From Rotaria sp. Silwood1 (Eukaryota; Rotifera; Eurotatoria; Philodinida; Philodinidae): 64,000 nt of DNA. Below are positions 37,512 through 51,600 of this stretch, piece by piece. Numbering within the stretch: the stretch's first letter is position 1; every line of letters starts with the position of its first letter. A program made the position numbers and the translations under genes. Under the pieces are notes generated by a model. The model was not told where the DNA came from and searched no databases. It worked only from the letters and a program-made list of their open reading frames with translations. Where the stretch lies: the NCBI GenBank assembly GCA_905250075.1, contig CAJNOP010000011.1, positions 620,001 through 684,000 on the forward strand, read 5' to 3'.

Positions 37512-39144
37512 AGAAGAAAAAAATATATATATAATTATTATTTGTATATACCTATTTTCTTTCTTTTTTTTTTTTTTTATTCATTTATCTACAGTGAATT
37601 CTTAATATAATGTGTTTAGAAATATTTTTTATTCGCTATGTCGAATCTCTTTTTTCCTTTATTTATTTGTTTTTTTTATTCATATCAATAATACTTTCAT
37701 TCCATATTTTGTGAACAAAAATAAAGAGCTACTTTTTATTTCTATATTTGTATGTGTATGTATGTTTTCATCTACCGAATATGTCTTTTTTTAATGAGGG
37801 TTAATAAGCTTTGTTCTTTTTGATTTTCTGTTTTTTTTTCCTCGATCTCTGGAATGTATTTATTTGAAAAACAAAGGAAAGAAGAAGATTTAAACTAATC
37901 TATTCGTTGATAATAAAATATGAAGAGAAATAAAAGAAGAAAAAAAGAATGGCTGATGCCCATCAAACTAGCAGATGGAACAAATAAAAAAAAGAAGAAG
38001 AACGAGAGAATGTCAGAGAAAAATAATAAGAGTACTACTCTTGTCTTGTTGATGTGTCAGCTATAGATATATATAGACAAATAGACATTTGCATTCTAAT
38101 TCGTGTTTTTTTTTTGCAATTATTACACGTGATTTTTCAAGAAGAACAAAGCAACAATAATACACCAGGAATAACAATCACATCAATTCAATATGTACGT
38201 AAATTAATCACAATAATATTCGAATGATTAATGATTTCGTAAAGAAAAAGAAAATGAATGAGTATCCGGAATTTCATACTATTATTTCTTTATAAAATAA
38301 TATAAGATTATTTACAAATCATTCTGTTGAATGTGAGTATGTACAAACTAGTTGATTTATATCAAAATATTTATTTTATAACCTTTGAATATCCTTACAA
38401 ACAACAATAATTTGTAAGACAAGATAATTAATTGTCATTGACGCATCTTCGTTTTTTCTTATATTATTTTCGTCTTTTTTCTTCAAGTACATAATCTATT
38501 GTCATTGTCAGATTTTTTTATACATTATTCTATTACATCTGTACTCATTCATCCTTAATTATGTGATATATGTAACTAGATAGAGTACGAGTATATTGCT
38601 ATAAACGATATAATTAATAATATTACTCATTATATAGAACTTTCTTCGTGATTCATATTATTAGTGATGTCCGTACAGCACGATCATCATTGACATCGTT
38701 GTATAAGCTCTTGACATTTGTATTTTTTTTTCTTTTTAGTTTCTTTTAAATAACAATGTGCTTATCGTTAGATAGCAAAAAAGTGCTTATCTTTTTTTTA
38801 CACTTTAGCGAATCATTATGAAGTTATAAAATTAATCTAATTCTATATATCATTAGATGCTTGCTGTTTTCAAAAGTTATTCGAGTTTCTACTTATTAAA
38901 AAAGAAAAGACATATTATATTCTATAGATTACGGAGTACGCCAGAGTCCAAAACGTGAAAATTCAGGAGTTCTTTTAATCTAATTACCATTGTTTGCCTT
39001 TTTTTCGTACTTTAAACACGTAAACTATGTCAAAAATATCTTATCTATGAAATATTAGAGCTGATATTTCAAAGGTGATTGAAGGACAATTAAATATTTA
39101 AAGCATTTTGCTTTTTGTCTTCATTTAGTTAGTTAAGGTCAACT
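37512..39144. other. Intergenic region RasGEF/DHCR7, no gene seen
   Basis: AT-rich spacer of 1.6 kb with a T-rich 3' UTR-like start, containing a GA-rich patch at about 37870-38040. The segment directly before 39145 should hold the DHCR7 promoter. No additional coding or RNA feature recognised. Confidence 0.45.
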
Positions 39145-40633
39145 ATGTCGAATAACAATGATGAAAAATTACGAAATAAATCTTTATCAAAAAGAAATGA
39201 TAGAGAATCAGGATTAATTAATGATATAACACATCAATTATCAATTCATACACGACAAGGTCATAATAAAGTTATATCAGAATCAATATTACCATTACTA
39301 TTATGTTTTGCATGTCCATTTTTTGTTCGATCAATTGTTTTTATATGTAATCATTGTGATGGATCAATAATGGAATATCTTCGACGTCTTTTATTCGATC
39401 ATACAATGACATTAAAAGATGTTTTAGAAAATTTTTTCTATTTTCAATGGCATTGGCCATCAGCTATAATTATTTTTGGTGTTTTTACTTATGCTATTAT
39501 TATGACGATGTTATTACCTGGTGATGAATATAGTGGACCAATAACGGATACAGGACATGTACCAATCTATCGAAATAATGGTTTCAATTATTATATTGTT
39601 TCATTAATTATATTTGCTTTATTAACAATAGTGTTAAAATTAAATAATCTTTCTCCAACATATATATATGATCATTGGGAAGAATTTTTATCAACTGTAA
39701 ATACATTTGGCTTTTTATTATGTTTTGGTGTTATGATCAAAGGTAAATATATGCCATCAACAAATGATCATCGATCATCATCAAATTGGTTAACAGATTT
39801 TTATCGTGGAGTAGAACTTTATCCAAGAGTATTTAATATTGATATTAAACTTATTACAAATTGTCGATATGGAATGTTAACATGGGCACTTTTATCTATT
39901 ATTTTTTGTATGAAAACCTTTGAACTTTATGGTTATACAGATAGTGCTTTAGTTACATGTATTTTAACACTTGTTTATTTAACAAAATTTTTTTGGTGGG
40001 AATCAGGTAAATTTCATCGTTTTTGTTTTAAATTTAAAAGAAAAAAAAACATATAATTTATATTTACATATAGGTTATATGAAAACTATTGATATAATTG
40101 TTGATCGTGCTGGATTTTATTTATGTTGGGGTTGTATTGTATGGGTATCTGGTATTTATACACTTCCATCTTATTTTATTGTTAAACATCCAAATCAACT
40201 TGGATTTGTATTAACATCAATTATATTACTATTAGGTCTTCTTTCAATCTATGTTAATTATGATTGTGATAGACAAAAACTAGATGCTCGATCAAAACAT
40301 GGAAAATGTTCAATATGGGGTAAACCAGCTGAAATAATTCATACAAAATATCGTTTATTAAATGGTAATGAATGTGAAAGTATATTACTTGTATCTGGTT
40401 ATTGGTCATTATCAAGACATTTTCATTATATACCCGAATTAATATTAGCTTTTCTTTGGACATGTCCATGTGGTTTTAAATATATTTTACCATATTTTTA
40501 TTTTATTATATTGTTTATTTTATTAATGCATCGTGCACATCGTGATGATCAAAAATGTACATTAAAATATGGTCAAACATGGCTAAAATATTGTCATTTA
40601 GTACCTTGGAAAGTATGGCCTGGAATTTATTAA
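39145..40633 (+). CDS. DHCR7: 7-dehydrocholesterol reductase (ERG4/ERG24 family)
   Basis: 473 residues in two exons (39145-40006 and 40074-40633) joined by one phase-1 intron; the human enzyme has 475. It is a multi-pass ER membrane protein with about nine hydrophobic segments. Family blocks are clear: G-V-E-L-Y-P-R followed by F-N-I-D-I-K-L (sterol reductase signature), N-C-R-Y-G-M-L-T-W, F-F-W-W-E-S-G-Y-M-K-T-I-D-I, and the C-terminal L-L-V-S-G-Y-W-S-L-S-R-H-F-H-Y (second signature, NADPH side) ending H-R-D-D-Q-K-C...K-Y-G...P-W-K-V-W-P-G-I-Y. The enzyme reduces the C7-C8 double bond of 7-dehydrocholesterol or other delta-7 sterols with NADPH. Lamin B receptor and TM7SF2 (C14 reductase) are relatives, but the C-terminus fits DHCR7 best. 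No full sterol pathway is implied: it may act on dietary sterols. Confidence 0.92.
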
Positions 40634-40827
40634 TTACACGAATGACCAAATAAAAATGAGCTTTTCTTTTCTTTTCTTTTATTTCTTCGTAAAACTTGCA
40701 AATAAAAATTAAAAAATAAAGCGATATATGATTGCACGAACTATTAATAAAATATGATGCCGATCATATTAATATTGCAACAACAAAAAGAAAAAAACCA
40801 TTCATTTTGTTTATGTTATATATATAA

Positions 40828-42185
40828 GGTGCTGAAAATGCAAAATTCCAGTGAATTTTATTTTATTTTTTTTGTTCTCTTATATATGGTTTGGTAGAGT
40901 TTGAAAAGCTGTTTATGAATATATTTTTTGTATTTCAGTTGGATCATTGTTTAGCTAGAAAAAATAGTTAAACGCATCAAATGACTAAAACAAACTATTT
41001 TTAGCCACAGCTTCTTTTTTCCTAATGAAACTGTTAGTTTTTAATTACATGTATTCGACAAACTTTTTGAAAATATTATATTCTGAGTAAGCATGAAAAC
41101 CTGAGTAGAAAAATGTTATTTAATACGATGTAAAGCTAGTAAGGTTAAAAAACTCTTATCTTATATAATTAGGTCAATCAGGTTCAAAACATATATCTGT
41201 AAGCATGCTTGTAAAGCTATCTAATTTTTGAAAAAAAGATATAGAAGCATTTTTCTCATCTCATTAGAATCACCAGATCGTGAGCTACAAAAATGTGTAT
41301 TCTGTTTTTTTTTAGATTCTGTTTTCTAGTTGAAAGAATCGAATTTTTTCCTGTCTCGTGGTAATATGAGATGAAAGGAAGAAAAATGCGTTCTTCCTCA
41401 GCGGTTTCTATTATCATGGTTCAGTGAAGAAGTAAAATAGATAGCATATTCGAAATCAATGTGAAAAACTGCATCCAATACTATATGTTTTAGTAAGAAT
41501 TGTTTCCCATGGGAAATCGGTCCGTGGTTCCTCTTAGGTCTATATTTCTAAAATGTTGAACCTAATCCTTCAGAAGCCGATTTTTTGCAGAAAAAATTCT
41601 TAAAACATATAGTATTCGATGCATTTTTTGATACTAATGCCAAGTATACTATGTATTTAAACCAAGAATAAAATTCAATTTTCAAACTATAAAACAAAAT
41701 CTAAGAAAGTGAAATAAGCATTTTTGTAGTCTACAATCTGATGATTCTAATTAGATAAGAAACATGCTTCTATCTCTTATTACAAAAAAAAAACTAGATA
41801 GGTATACAAGACTGCACATGGATACATGCTTTGAGTTTGATGGACCTAATCATATCAGATAAGACTTCTTTTTAACATTGATAGGCTTAAATCTTATTAA
41901 ATAACAGTTTTCTACTCAATTTTTTTATGTCGATTTAGAATATAATATGTTCAAAAAGCTTGTAAGATAAATGTAATCGAAAGACAACAATTTCTATAAC
42001 AAAAGAAGATTCGTGACTAAAAGTACTATGTTGTAGTTACTTGCCATGTTTAACTATTTTTCCAGCTAATAGTGAAATAAAAAAAGGTATATTTGTGATC
42101 AGATTTTGTAAGCTCTACCAAAACATATATAAGAAAACTAACAAATAAAATTCACTAGAATTTACATTTTTGGCACCTTATATAT
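40828..42185. mobile_element. 1.35-kb near-perfect-length palindrome between DHCR7 and MCU
   Basis: The whole spacer is one long inverted repeat with arms of roughly 650 bp and a centre near 41540. The left end (ataaggtgctgaaaatgcaaaattc, about 40826 on) matches the inverted right end (gaatttacatttttggcaccttat, to about 42181). Internal pairs include tagctagaaaaaatagttaaac with gtttaactatttttccagct, tgtaagcatgcttgta with its partner near 41810, and actatatgttttag (41492) with cttaaaacatatagtat (41599). Divergence between arms looks like 20-25%. No coding capacity in either arm. TA-rich flanks hide any target duplication. Adjacent DHCR7 and MCU are convergent, so both 3' ends face it. Confidence 0.75.
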
Positions 42186-42260
42186 ATATATATGAATCAA
42201 TAAGTTTTATTATTTTGTTTGTTTATTATGATTCTATCACAGTTTAAGATTTTTTCATTA

Positions 42261-43670
42261 TTAATTTTTTCGTCTTGTACGATAGACATTTAATGAATTC
42301 AACTCTTCACCACTAATTTTACATTTTATTGGATTTGGTGGAACAGGTAATGATAATAATAATGGAGCACGTAAACGTGCTAAATCAGTATGTACAATAA
42401 AGAGACGATTTTTTAATTGATTATAAAGAGAAATATCAAATGAATGATGATGAGCTTCACTATAAAATTTACGTAGAAATAAACGATCAGTCATTGTCAT
42501 AATTTCAAAATCAGAACGAGTCATTAAATAAAATGCATAAAATGACATTGCCGTACCAAAAGCAATAAAATATGATATAGGTTCAACTATATCCCATGAA
42601 TAAACATCCCATGTAAGTTCAGCTAAAATACCAACTTGAAATGACATACCAGCTAAACCATACCATATATAACGAGATACATAACGTTGACATATATTAG
42701 CTAATTTGTTTTTAACCTGTTAATATAAAAGAATAAGACAAATAAGATAATATTTCTCTATTATCTCATTATTTTCATAATAAATCAAAGAATCTCATTT
42801 GAATAAAAATAATAATATTACTCTCCTATTTCAATCAAATAATAAATTCCATATATAATTCTAGAAAAATCTCCTAGATTAGATAGTGTATTGCATACAT
42901 AACTATTTCTATTTCTGTCTTATTGGATAATAATGAATTTTTACTATATGAAAGAATTATAATGATGTATCTTGTTATTGACTAGCTTTCTAACAAAAAC
43001 AATAATAATAATAACAACAACTAGATATTCATACTTTTTCAAGTTGTTCAAGTTGTATTGTTAAATCATTTGCTTCATTTGTTAATTCAAGATATTTATT
43101 ATGATAAATATTCATAGCATTTAATGCATAATAAAGTGCAGCAACTGTATCTTCAGTTGATGGACCATCAATTTTATTTTGTCTAATAATATTCTCTTTA
43201 ATTTGTATGTTTTTAATTGGATCAAAAAGAAATGTACGTTGTTGATTTAATCGTATTGTAAATGGTGAATTCATTAGAGAATTTATTGAATATGATTTAG
43301 CTAATAAATGACCATGTTCATCATAGATATGAACATGTTCAATACCAGTATCTTCAGATTTGATTTCATTTATGAGTTGACCAACTGTTGCTGTTTGTAA
43401 ATTAAGATGAAAACGACATGTTTCTTGACGTGATGGTAATTTTAATGATAATATCAGAACACTATTACTATAAACTAATAATGATTCTACAATAAATTAT
43501 AATTTTATATTAATGTTACATATTAATTCTAATAGAAGAATTTATTTTCAAATTAATTATTTACCTGGAGTAACTAATGGTTTAGTTACAACTGAATATC
43601 TTCGAAATGTTGTCTTCGAAACAGTTCTTGTTACATTAATAATCGATCGAAGCAATGTAGAAAAACGCAT
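42261..43670 (-). CDS. MCU: Mitochondrial calcium uniporter family subunit, MCUb-like pore
   Basis: About 340 residues in three exons (43565-43670, 43029-43488, 42261-42719), start MRFSTLLRSI. The N-terminus is Arg/Ser/Thr-rich and acid-free, a good mitochondrial targeting sequence. It is followed by the MCU N-terminal domain, a coiled coil (Y-H-N-K-Y-L-E-L...E-Q-L-E-K), two membrane helices and a C-terminal coiled coil (F-D-I-S-L-Y-N-Q-L-K-N-R-L...D-L-A-R-L-R-A-P-L). The pore loop reads L-T-W-D-V-Y-S-W-D-I-V-E-P: the two acidic selectivity residues are kept, but Met of D-I-M-E is Val, and the position of human MCU E257 is Val, as in MCUb. R252 is also replaced (Glu). MCU forms the inner-membrane calcium channel; MCUb dampens it. 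On sequence I cannot decide whether this is the main channel subunit or an MCUb-like paralogue. Confidence 0.88.
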
Positions 43671-45648
43671 TTGTGTTTATTTTGGATAATTAATCAATGT
43701 AGCATATATTTATATTATCTTAGTTTAGATAGTGTTGTCTATGATAAAAGAGAAAATACAAGTGTATGAATGTACATTTTTTTCATGCACCTGCATCATA
43801 TTCAATAAAAAAAAATTTTTTACATTCATCAAGATATTAAATATTATTATTACGAAAAGAAGTACTGCTTCTGAATAACTGTTCTCTTGCCTCTCTTCTT
43901 CTCCTTTAGTATTTTTTCTCTTTCTAGCTTTGACATGCGTCTTCTCAAACTAGTAGTATTATCATGGTAAGAATAGTTGAGTGGAGGTACAAGGACATGG
44001 GTAAACTCATAGAATAAAGAATAAGAAGAAAACGAGTCGTTATATCTTGGCTTTTTTTTTCTCTGCGTCAGTTATACATCAATGTAGCACATTCTAAATT
44101 GGTTTCTAGCTTCGAAGAATGATAGCGATTATGGTTGAAAGACCAAGTTTTTTTTATCACATGCATAATTTACGGCGCGTTATATTTTTTTTGGAAATCA
44201 ATCAGCTTTTATCTTATTAACGGCTGTCTATACATATCAGGATGTCGTTTACTAGAAAACAACAAATCTAGTCTTCTAATCTTAGAGAACTGGTCAATTC
44301 AGAAAATATGGAAGCAGTAGAGCACAATGAAAGTGCTATTTTCTATTCAATGAATACAAATAAATAGGATTTGTATATATATATATTATGTCATTCATTA
44401 TCAGACTCCAGAAACCGGTAAGAGAATTGCTATCACGGTCAAAAACGGTTTTTGGAGTTCGTTTGAGTTATTATAACCTCTTGTTTTTTTTTTTCGTTTT
44501 AGTTGAGAAACAATGAAAAGAAATTTCGCTCGAAGATAACGATCGTCGCTTTACTCACCTCTTACATTCGTCACTAATATTATTATCATTTCTTAAAACT
44601 TTATAACACAAACGAGAAATTTGTCAGTAAATGATAAACGATATAATGCATAAATAAAGACCAGACTTGCAATAAATGCCAGAAGCGTGATGAAAATAAT
44701 ACTTTCATTCGTTCGATTAAGATCATTGACAGTCATATAAATAAAGATAGATTTTTTCTTGTCTTGATCTTTGTCGAAATATTATAAAAAATAAAAACTT
44801 ATATCTAAATTTATCATTGTTTTCATGGCAAATCAAATAAAAATAATAATAATACGTAAAAGAAAATTTTTACATTATGAATACTAATGAATGAAAAAAG
44901 ATCAATAAGAAAGTTTTTTTGTTTTCTTAAATTTAATATTAGTATAATTTAAGTATTTATCTAATCGATAAATTTGATTGTTTGTCAAGGACAATGAACA
45001 AATTTATGTTGATCTTCCTTTATTAAAGTGATTTTCTCATGTTCGCTTTCTTTTCTATCACGATGTTCAAATTTGATCAGCAAAATACATTTTGTGTGTA
45101 TTCTTGCAAATGACAAATGATTGCTCACATACAGTTAAGAGCTTTTATCATGCACAATATGATTAATGTCAATAATGTCAAACATGAGATAGAGAAGAAA
45201 AAACAGACAAAATAATCACATATCAAACTTTGTCTTTTACAAAATTATATTTATATTCGAAGTCATGACCTTGGTTTCTTTTTTTTAATGATCAAGGCAT
45301 ATCTTTTTAGATGCCATAATCATGTTTTATTCAGTGGAGGACATCAATTAGAATAACAGTTACAATAAATTTTCTCATGAGACTAAGATAGAAAAAAGAA
45401 GAAAAAACAAGCATGAACTTTTGAAACAAAAAAAGCGAAAGAGAGAGAGAAGCTCTTTTTTGTTTTTCTTTTACGAGGCGTATTATTATTATTTTTTTTT
45501 TTTTTATAAAAATCTATTGATATTAATGAACAAACGATTTATTTTATCACTATATATATATATATACACATACATAGATAGATTTGAGATAAATGTCAAA
45601 ATGAATACGAAATAAAAATAAGGAAAACGAAAAGAAGATCGAAGGACA
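43671..45648. other. Intergenic region MCU/MED1, no gene seen
   Basis: A 2-kb AT-rich spacer upstream of MCU and downstream of MED1. It contains a small hairpin at about 44404-44458 (ACTCCAGAAACCG against CGGTTTTTGGAGT) and homopolymer and AT repeats. Two short open frames (44135-44320, 45421-45615) are low-complexity and not convincing. Confidence 0.45.
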
Positions 45649-48600
45649 TCAGTCTAAATTAGAAAATGAATCATCACCAAGATGTTGTTGTTGAGATGAA
45701 TTAATCATTGAAGTATTCTCATGTGTTTGATCAAAATTATCCATTGTTGATGAAGAACTTGAACCAGGTACGATCGTATATGGTAAAAGAACATTATTCG
45801 TCGGATTACTACTTGTATCAATAACCAATTGTGCCTGACATTAGAAAGAAAAACAAAAATATTCGTTTTGAGCTTTTAATTTATAAAACTTAAATACCTG
45901 TGGTGATGAATCATCATCATTATCATCATACATGCCAGGTGATGTAGATGCGCGAGATGGTGGTGGTAGAGGTGTTGCAAAATTTGTGCCCGATCGTTGC
46001 TCATTTAAACCTGGTAAATCAGATGACGGCATATAAAGTAAATCTGATGTTGAATTATCATTTGATGATGGTTTTTTAAGAATTGATCGTGGTTGTTGAG
46101 AAAAATTTGGTAATGATGAATGACCACTGTTAAGTGCAGATACATTGGGTGGCGTTACAGGTGCACGTCCACGTGCTGGTTGTTGTTGAGACCATGATGA
46201 CCGAGGTCGATTTTGATGGAAACGTGATGGTTGTTGAGTCGGTGGTGATTGCCAACTACCGATTTGTGATGGTGGTGGTGATGGTCGAATACCTATAGAT
46301 AACATTGGTTTTAATAGATTACATCAACCTGCGATGCAAAAGTAATTGCCAGGAACTCGACATGTTTCTTAGCTCAGAAACATCATATAGAGTACATTCT
46401 TAAGGAAAGAAATTTGATACTCAATATTGAAAAAAAAATCTCTTGCAAATTCTATCCTCTTCATACATCTCTCTCTTTCGTAGAACTCGTCAGATTCAAA
46501 AGTTTCGGGCCTTGGCTCGGTCATAATTAGTTTTACAAGCTTGTCACTAATTTAACAAAATAGGTCATCTGATCCAAGCTTTAGTGTATAACCATTGAAC
46601 CAATTTCCATCCTTTTTCTGAATTAAAATGCAATTGTCTATAAATTCGAATAAATTAGTCTGAACTTTTTCTATCATGTTTCAGCTTTGAATAACAAATT
46701 TTTCTCAATGCCTCGTCTTTTCTATGCAACCTCGATGCTACTTTCTATCGAACTAAGACGTAAAACATACATTGTTTACTGTTTAAAAATTATTGAGTAA
46801 CCTTCCGACTTTACAAAAAAAATATTTAAGGAAAAAAAGGTACGTTACAAGAACTCTTTTGTCGATATTCGGTATCGAACTTTTTTTTCTCATTCAAAGT
46901 TAACTTCAAAAAGAAGTTTTTTCTATGATTTTTAAGGTTTCGACAGTTAATTTTGCATCATAGATTATAATTATTACTTGGTGTTGGTAATAGTGGAGCT
47001 TTTGATAGAACAGGACTTGAACCTAGAGGAACATGATTTAAGAAATTATTTTTCTTAAACTAAAAGATATAACATACTTGTATTTGTAGTAGTAGTAGTA
47101 GGTTCATTTTTTGGTTTTGCTGTTACTTCTTGTGATGATGATTTTCTTGGAATACGAAATAATGAATTAACAGGAGTTGTTGGTGCTAACGGATTATTTG
47201 TTGTTCCTGTTGATGGACTTGTAAGTTTAGCAGCAAGAAGTGGTGGAGATGTAACACTTTGTTTATTAGTATTTGTTCCCGATGGTATTGCACGGGTACG
47301 TTGTTTCAGTGCTTCTTTAATTGATGATGGTATATTATTTGATGGTGGTGCTGATGTTGGTGTTGTTGTTGCTGTTGGTGCTGTTGTTGTTGATGATGAT
47401 GATGATGAAGATTGATCTTGTCCAGAATAAACTTTACTTCGTTGAATTTTTAACACAATTGGTGGTTGTGGTGGAGCTGATCGTGATTGAGATGATGCTG
47501 ATGATGAAAGAGGTGTTGATGTATTTGATTGAGATGATGGTGGACGTGGTCGTTCACTAATACATAAAATAAGATATATTTCAAACAAACAACAAAAAAG
47601 AAACATGTTCTACCGTGGTGTTTGTTGTATTCCATCATTAAGTGCCATTAATGCATTTGCGCTTGGATCGACATTTAATTGTGACATATCAAGACTTTCA
47701 CTTTTAATTATAACAGATGGTGATGGTCCACTTGTTATATTATTATTTGATAATTTTCTCATTGTTGTTGGTAAAGATAGACTTGGATTTGCCATATGCT
47801 GTTGCTGTTGTTGTTGTTTTTTCCGTTGTTTTATTGATTGTTGTTGCGAATCATCATTTGAAGCAGTTCCACTATCACCAAAACGTTTAATAACAACTTT
47901 TAATGGTTTTAATTCATTTGATGTATCATCTGATGATGTTAATGATTGTTGAGGTAGTAAACTAGCTGTTGGTGAATCTGATACTTTAAATGATGATTTT
48001 TGTCGAACAATTTGTGGTTGCTGCTGCTGTTGTTGTTGTGTTTGTTGAAGACTTTTATCCATTGGTTTTTTACCTCGTTTTATAGTCGATGATTCACCAC
48101 TATTTGATGTTGTTAATTTTGTTGCATGCAATGGTGAACGATTATCTAAATCGAAAATTTAAAAAAAATATAATGTTTAACTTTTAATGAGTTTTATAAT
48201 TCAAAAAAATTTCTAAATTCATCAAGTAATTTAATCTAAAACAACTAGAGAAGGTTTCATTTTGAATTAATTTATTTCTGTTATAAGTTCCCTATTTTTG
48301 TGTCGTATACACATTAGTTTTCACTTTATATTTATGAATTAAACCATTTAAACAATAGTGGCTTCGTCGAAAAGAAAAACAGATTCATTGTTGATGTTTT
48401 CTAACATTGCCATCAAAGTCGCGTAATCTAAACTCAATATTGTAAATCTTCTTCGTTCATAACTATAAGTTGAAAGCAATAGGCTTAGAAACGAAGTATT
48501 TTACACTTTTATATGAACAGAAGCAGCTCGAACAAGTTGGAAAAAAAATACTTAATAAAGATTATAAAAATTAATTTTCTCGATTCTATCAAAAAGAAAA

Positions 48601-51600
48601 AAACGCTTTTGATAGAATCCTGAAAACTACCCACGGAAAGATTCTTTAGAAAAAAAAGCATGATAATCTAAGATTAACCGCGGTTTTTTCTTGAAAAAAT
48701 TTTTTTCGTGGGTAGTTTTGAGAATCTTAGCTTTTTGAGACACTTTAAAATCGAAATCTATCAATAGGAAATTATTTTAGCTATTTAAATCTAATAAAAC
48801 TACTTAAATTCTAATTTGTGTAGTGCGAGATATTTATTCAAAAACTTCAATGAATATACTATGATATTATTCGAAAAACAAATTCTCATTCTTAAAGGAT
48901 ATTCACACGAACTTTTCGAATAGTCTAAACATTAATTTAATAAATAACTTTGATATGAAAAATTTTATTTGAAAATAAATTCTTACCATTAGATGTATTA
49001 TTTAATGTATGCATAAAATCATCAGTTGAATGTTCTGATCTTCTTCGTTTCTTTTTTTGTTGCGTTTTATTATTTGTATCTGTTGGTGGCATAAGATTTG
49101 ATGATGTTGTTGAATTTGTTGGAAAAAAAGCTGATGGATCAAATGCACCCATGATCAATGGTGAACTAACTGGACTATAATCTGGTACAGATACTTGTTT
49201 GCCTAATGGAAAAAAAATATTTCCATTTGGATTATTTCGTCCACCAGGATAAGGTGTTGATGGTGTTAAACCAAATATAGGTGGTGTTGAAACAGATTGT
49301 GTTGATGATACTGATGTACCACGACTTAATGTTGATGTATAAGTATTTGATGATGGTTTTGGTAATAATTGTGGATGATTCTGTTGTTGTTGTTGATCAG
49401 GTGAATTAATAAATGCATCATTATCATCATTATCAAATGGTTCATTAATTATATTTTGATGAATATCATCATCAATTAATTGTTCATCATCAATTTTATC
49501 TTGATTATTATCCATTGATATTAATGTTACACAAGCTGGTTGATTACGACGTAATGTTGTTGCACGTCGCCATGTTAATTTTGCTGGTGGACCACATGAT
49601 AAACGACGATTTAATTTTGTTACATTTATTAAAGATTCTTGTGTACGATTAATTTGTTTATTATTATTGATATTAGTATTAGTATTAATATCATTATTTG
49701 TTATTGATAAATATTGTTTAGTATAATCTTCTTTAAGAAATTTTTCAATTATATTTAATAATGAATTTCTATCATTTGTTAAATAAATTTCTTTTTGTTG
49801 TTGTCGATTAATTAATAATGGTAATGTATTTATATTTGACATTTGAAGTAAAAATGTTAATAAATGATATGATTGTGCACATGTTATTGATAATATAGTT
49901 GATGATAAAAATGATAATTCAAGATATATATCATGATGATTATCATCATCCATATGTTCATATTCATAATTATAATTAAAATAATAATTAAAATATTTTG
50001 TTAAATAAATTTGTTGTCGTATAATATTTAATATATGTATTAATTGTTTAAGATTTGTAAACGGTATACGACGTATTTCAATTGATGTTTGATCATGTGA
50101 TATATACCATTGATATTGATTAAGTAATTTTGTTTTAGGTAATATTGTTGAAAGATAATTAAATGTTTTTGTATTTGTATAAAAATTATTTATATTTGTT
50201 AAATGACTTATTTCTTGTGCATATGATAAAAGTAATATAAATGGTGATTGTTTTTCATCAAATTCAATTGCAAAATGACCTGTTGCAAGAAGATTTGATT
50301 TTAGAGATGTATCAAATTGTATTGTATTGGTTTTTTCATCCATATATATACTTGATTTCATTGGTAAATAATGTTGAGTTGTACTTGGAACAATTATTAT
50401 ACGAACATTATTTGGTAATAATGAATCGTTTTTTACTAAATATATATTATATTAGAAATATCAGATAAAAAAAAAAAGAAAACAGTGTTCATATATGTTA
50501 CAAATATGTAAAGTAAGATAAAAGCGAAAAGTCCTTTCTCTCTATTGATGTTTTTTTTGTTTTGTTTTACAATTAGAGCAACACTTTTTGAGACATAAAT
50601 CACAACACTTTCAGATGAACGGCTTTAAACACTTGAATTGTATTAGTTAAGACGAAAACTCAGTTTCACTGACAAGGATGCCTTCTTAGACTCTCATTTC
50701 TAATTTCACTGTGTTGTTTTGGTTATGGATACTATACAGTCTCTACAAAAGACATCTGAGAAGATTTTCAAGTAGGATTATATCGTTCCGTCGTTACTGA
50801 CAATTAAGATAAAAGATCTAATCGATTAAGAAAATTAGAAATTTAATTGTATGGTATTTACTGTACAAACTGATATGTTTTTGGAATTCGATTGATATCT
50901 TTTCGAGGCTTACGATCATGATACGAAATCGGAATAGAACTTGACTTCGATTTTTCTGCATATTTGTAAAGTCTTGAGGATACACATAAATCGAGTTTCA
51001 ATTATATTTTTCTTTTATCCATGAAAACCTACATTGATCATTAAATTTAATACGCATAGGTAAACCTTCACAAACTGGTTGAAAACCTTCTAATAATTTT
51101 CCATATATATCTGTTTTCGATAAACGTTCTAAATCTTGTTGAAGTATTTTATAAGCTGTATAACCAATTCTTTTATCATTATTCATATTTGGTGCTGTTA
51201 ATGTAAATAAACTTGCATAACCATTTAAATGTTCACGAAATAATTTATATTGTTTTTCATTTAAAGCTTTTAACATTCTTGGACATGTCAAAGGTTCTTC
51301 ATTTGTTTGTTGTTCATATGTAAAACGCATTAGAACATTAATAGGTAAATGTGTTAAAGAATCAAATTCAATACAAACAAAAAATTGATCTGAATGTAAA
51401 TACATCTTATTAGCATCTTCGAAAGTTTTTAATTGACAATATTCAGCAGCTAATTCTAATTGTTCATGTATTTGATTTATTGTTGTTTTTGATGATGAAT
51501 TAATATCATACATATGATGAAGAAGTTTATCATAACATGTACGAATAATTTGTTGATTTGAACGAATATCTTGTTGTTGTTGATTTAAAGAAAATGGTAA

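Noticed and set aside
44404..44458. 13-bp hairpin as RNA gene or terminator
   Set aside because: Too short and isolated to support either reading.
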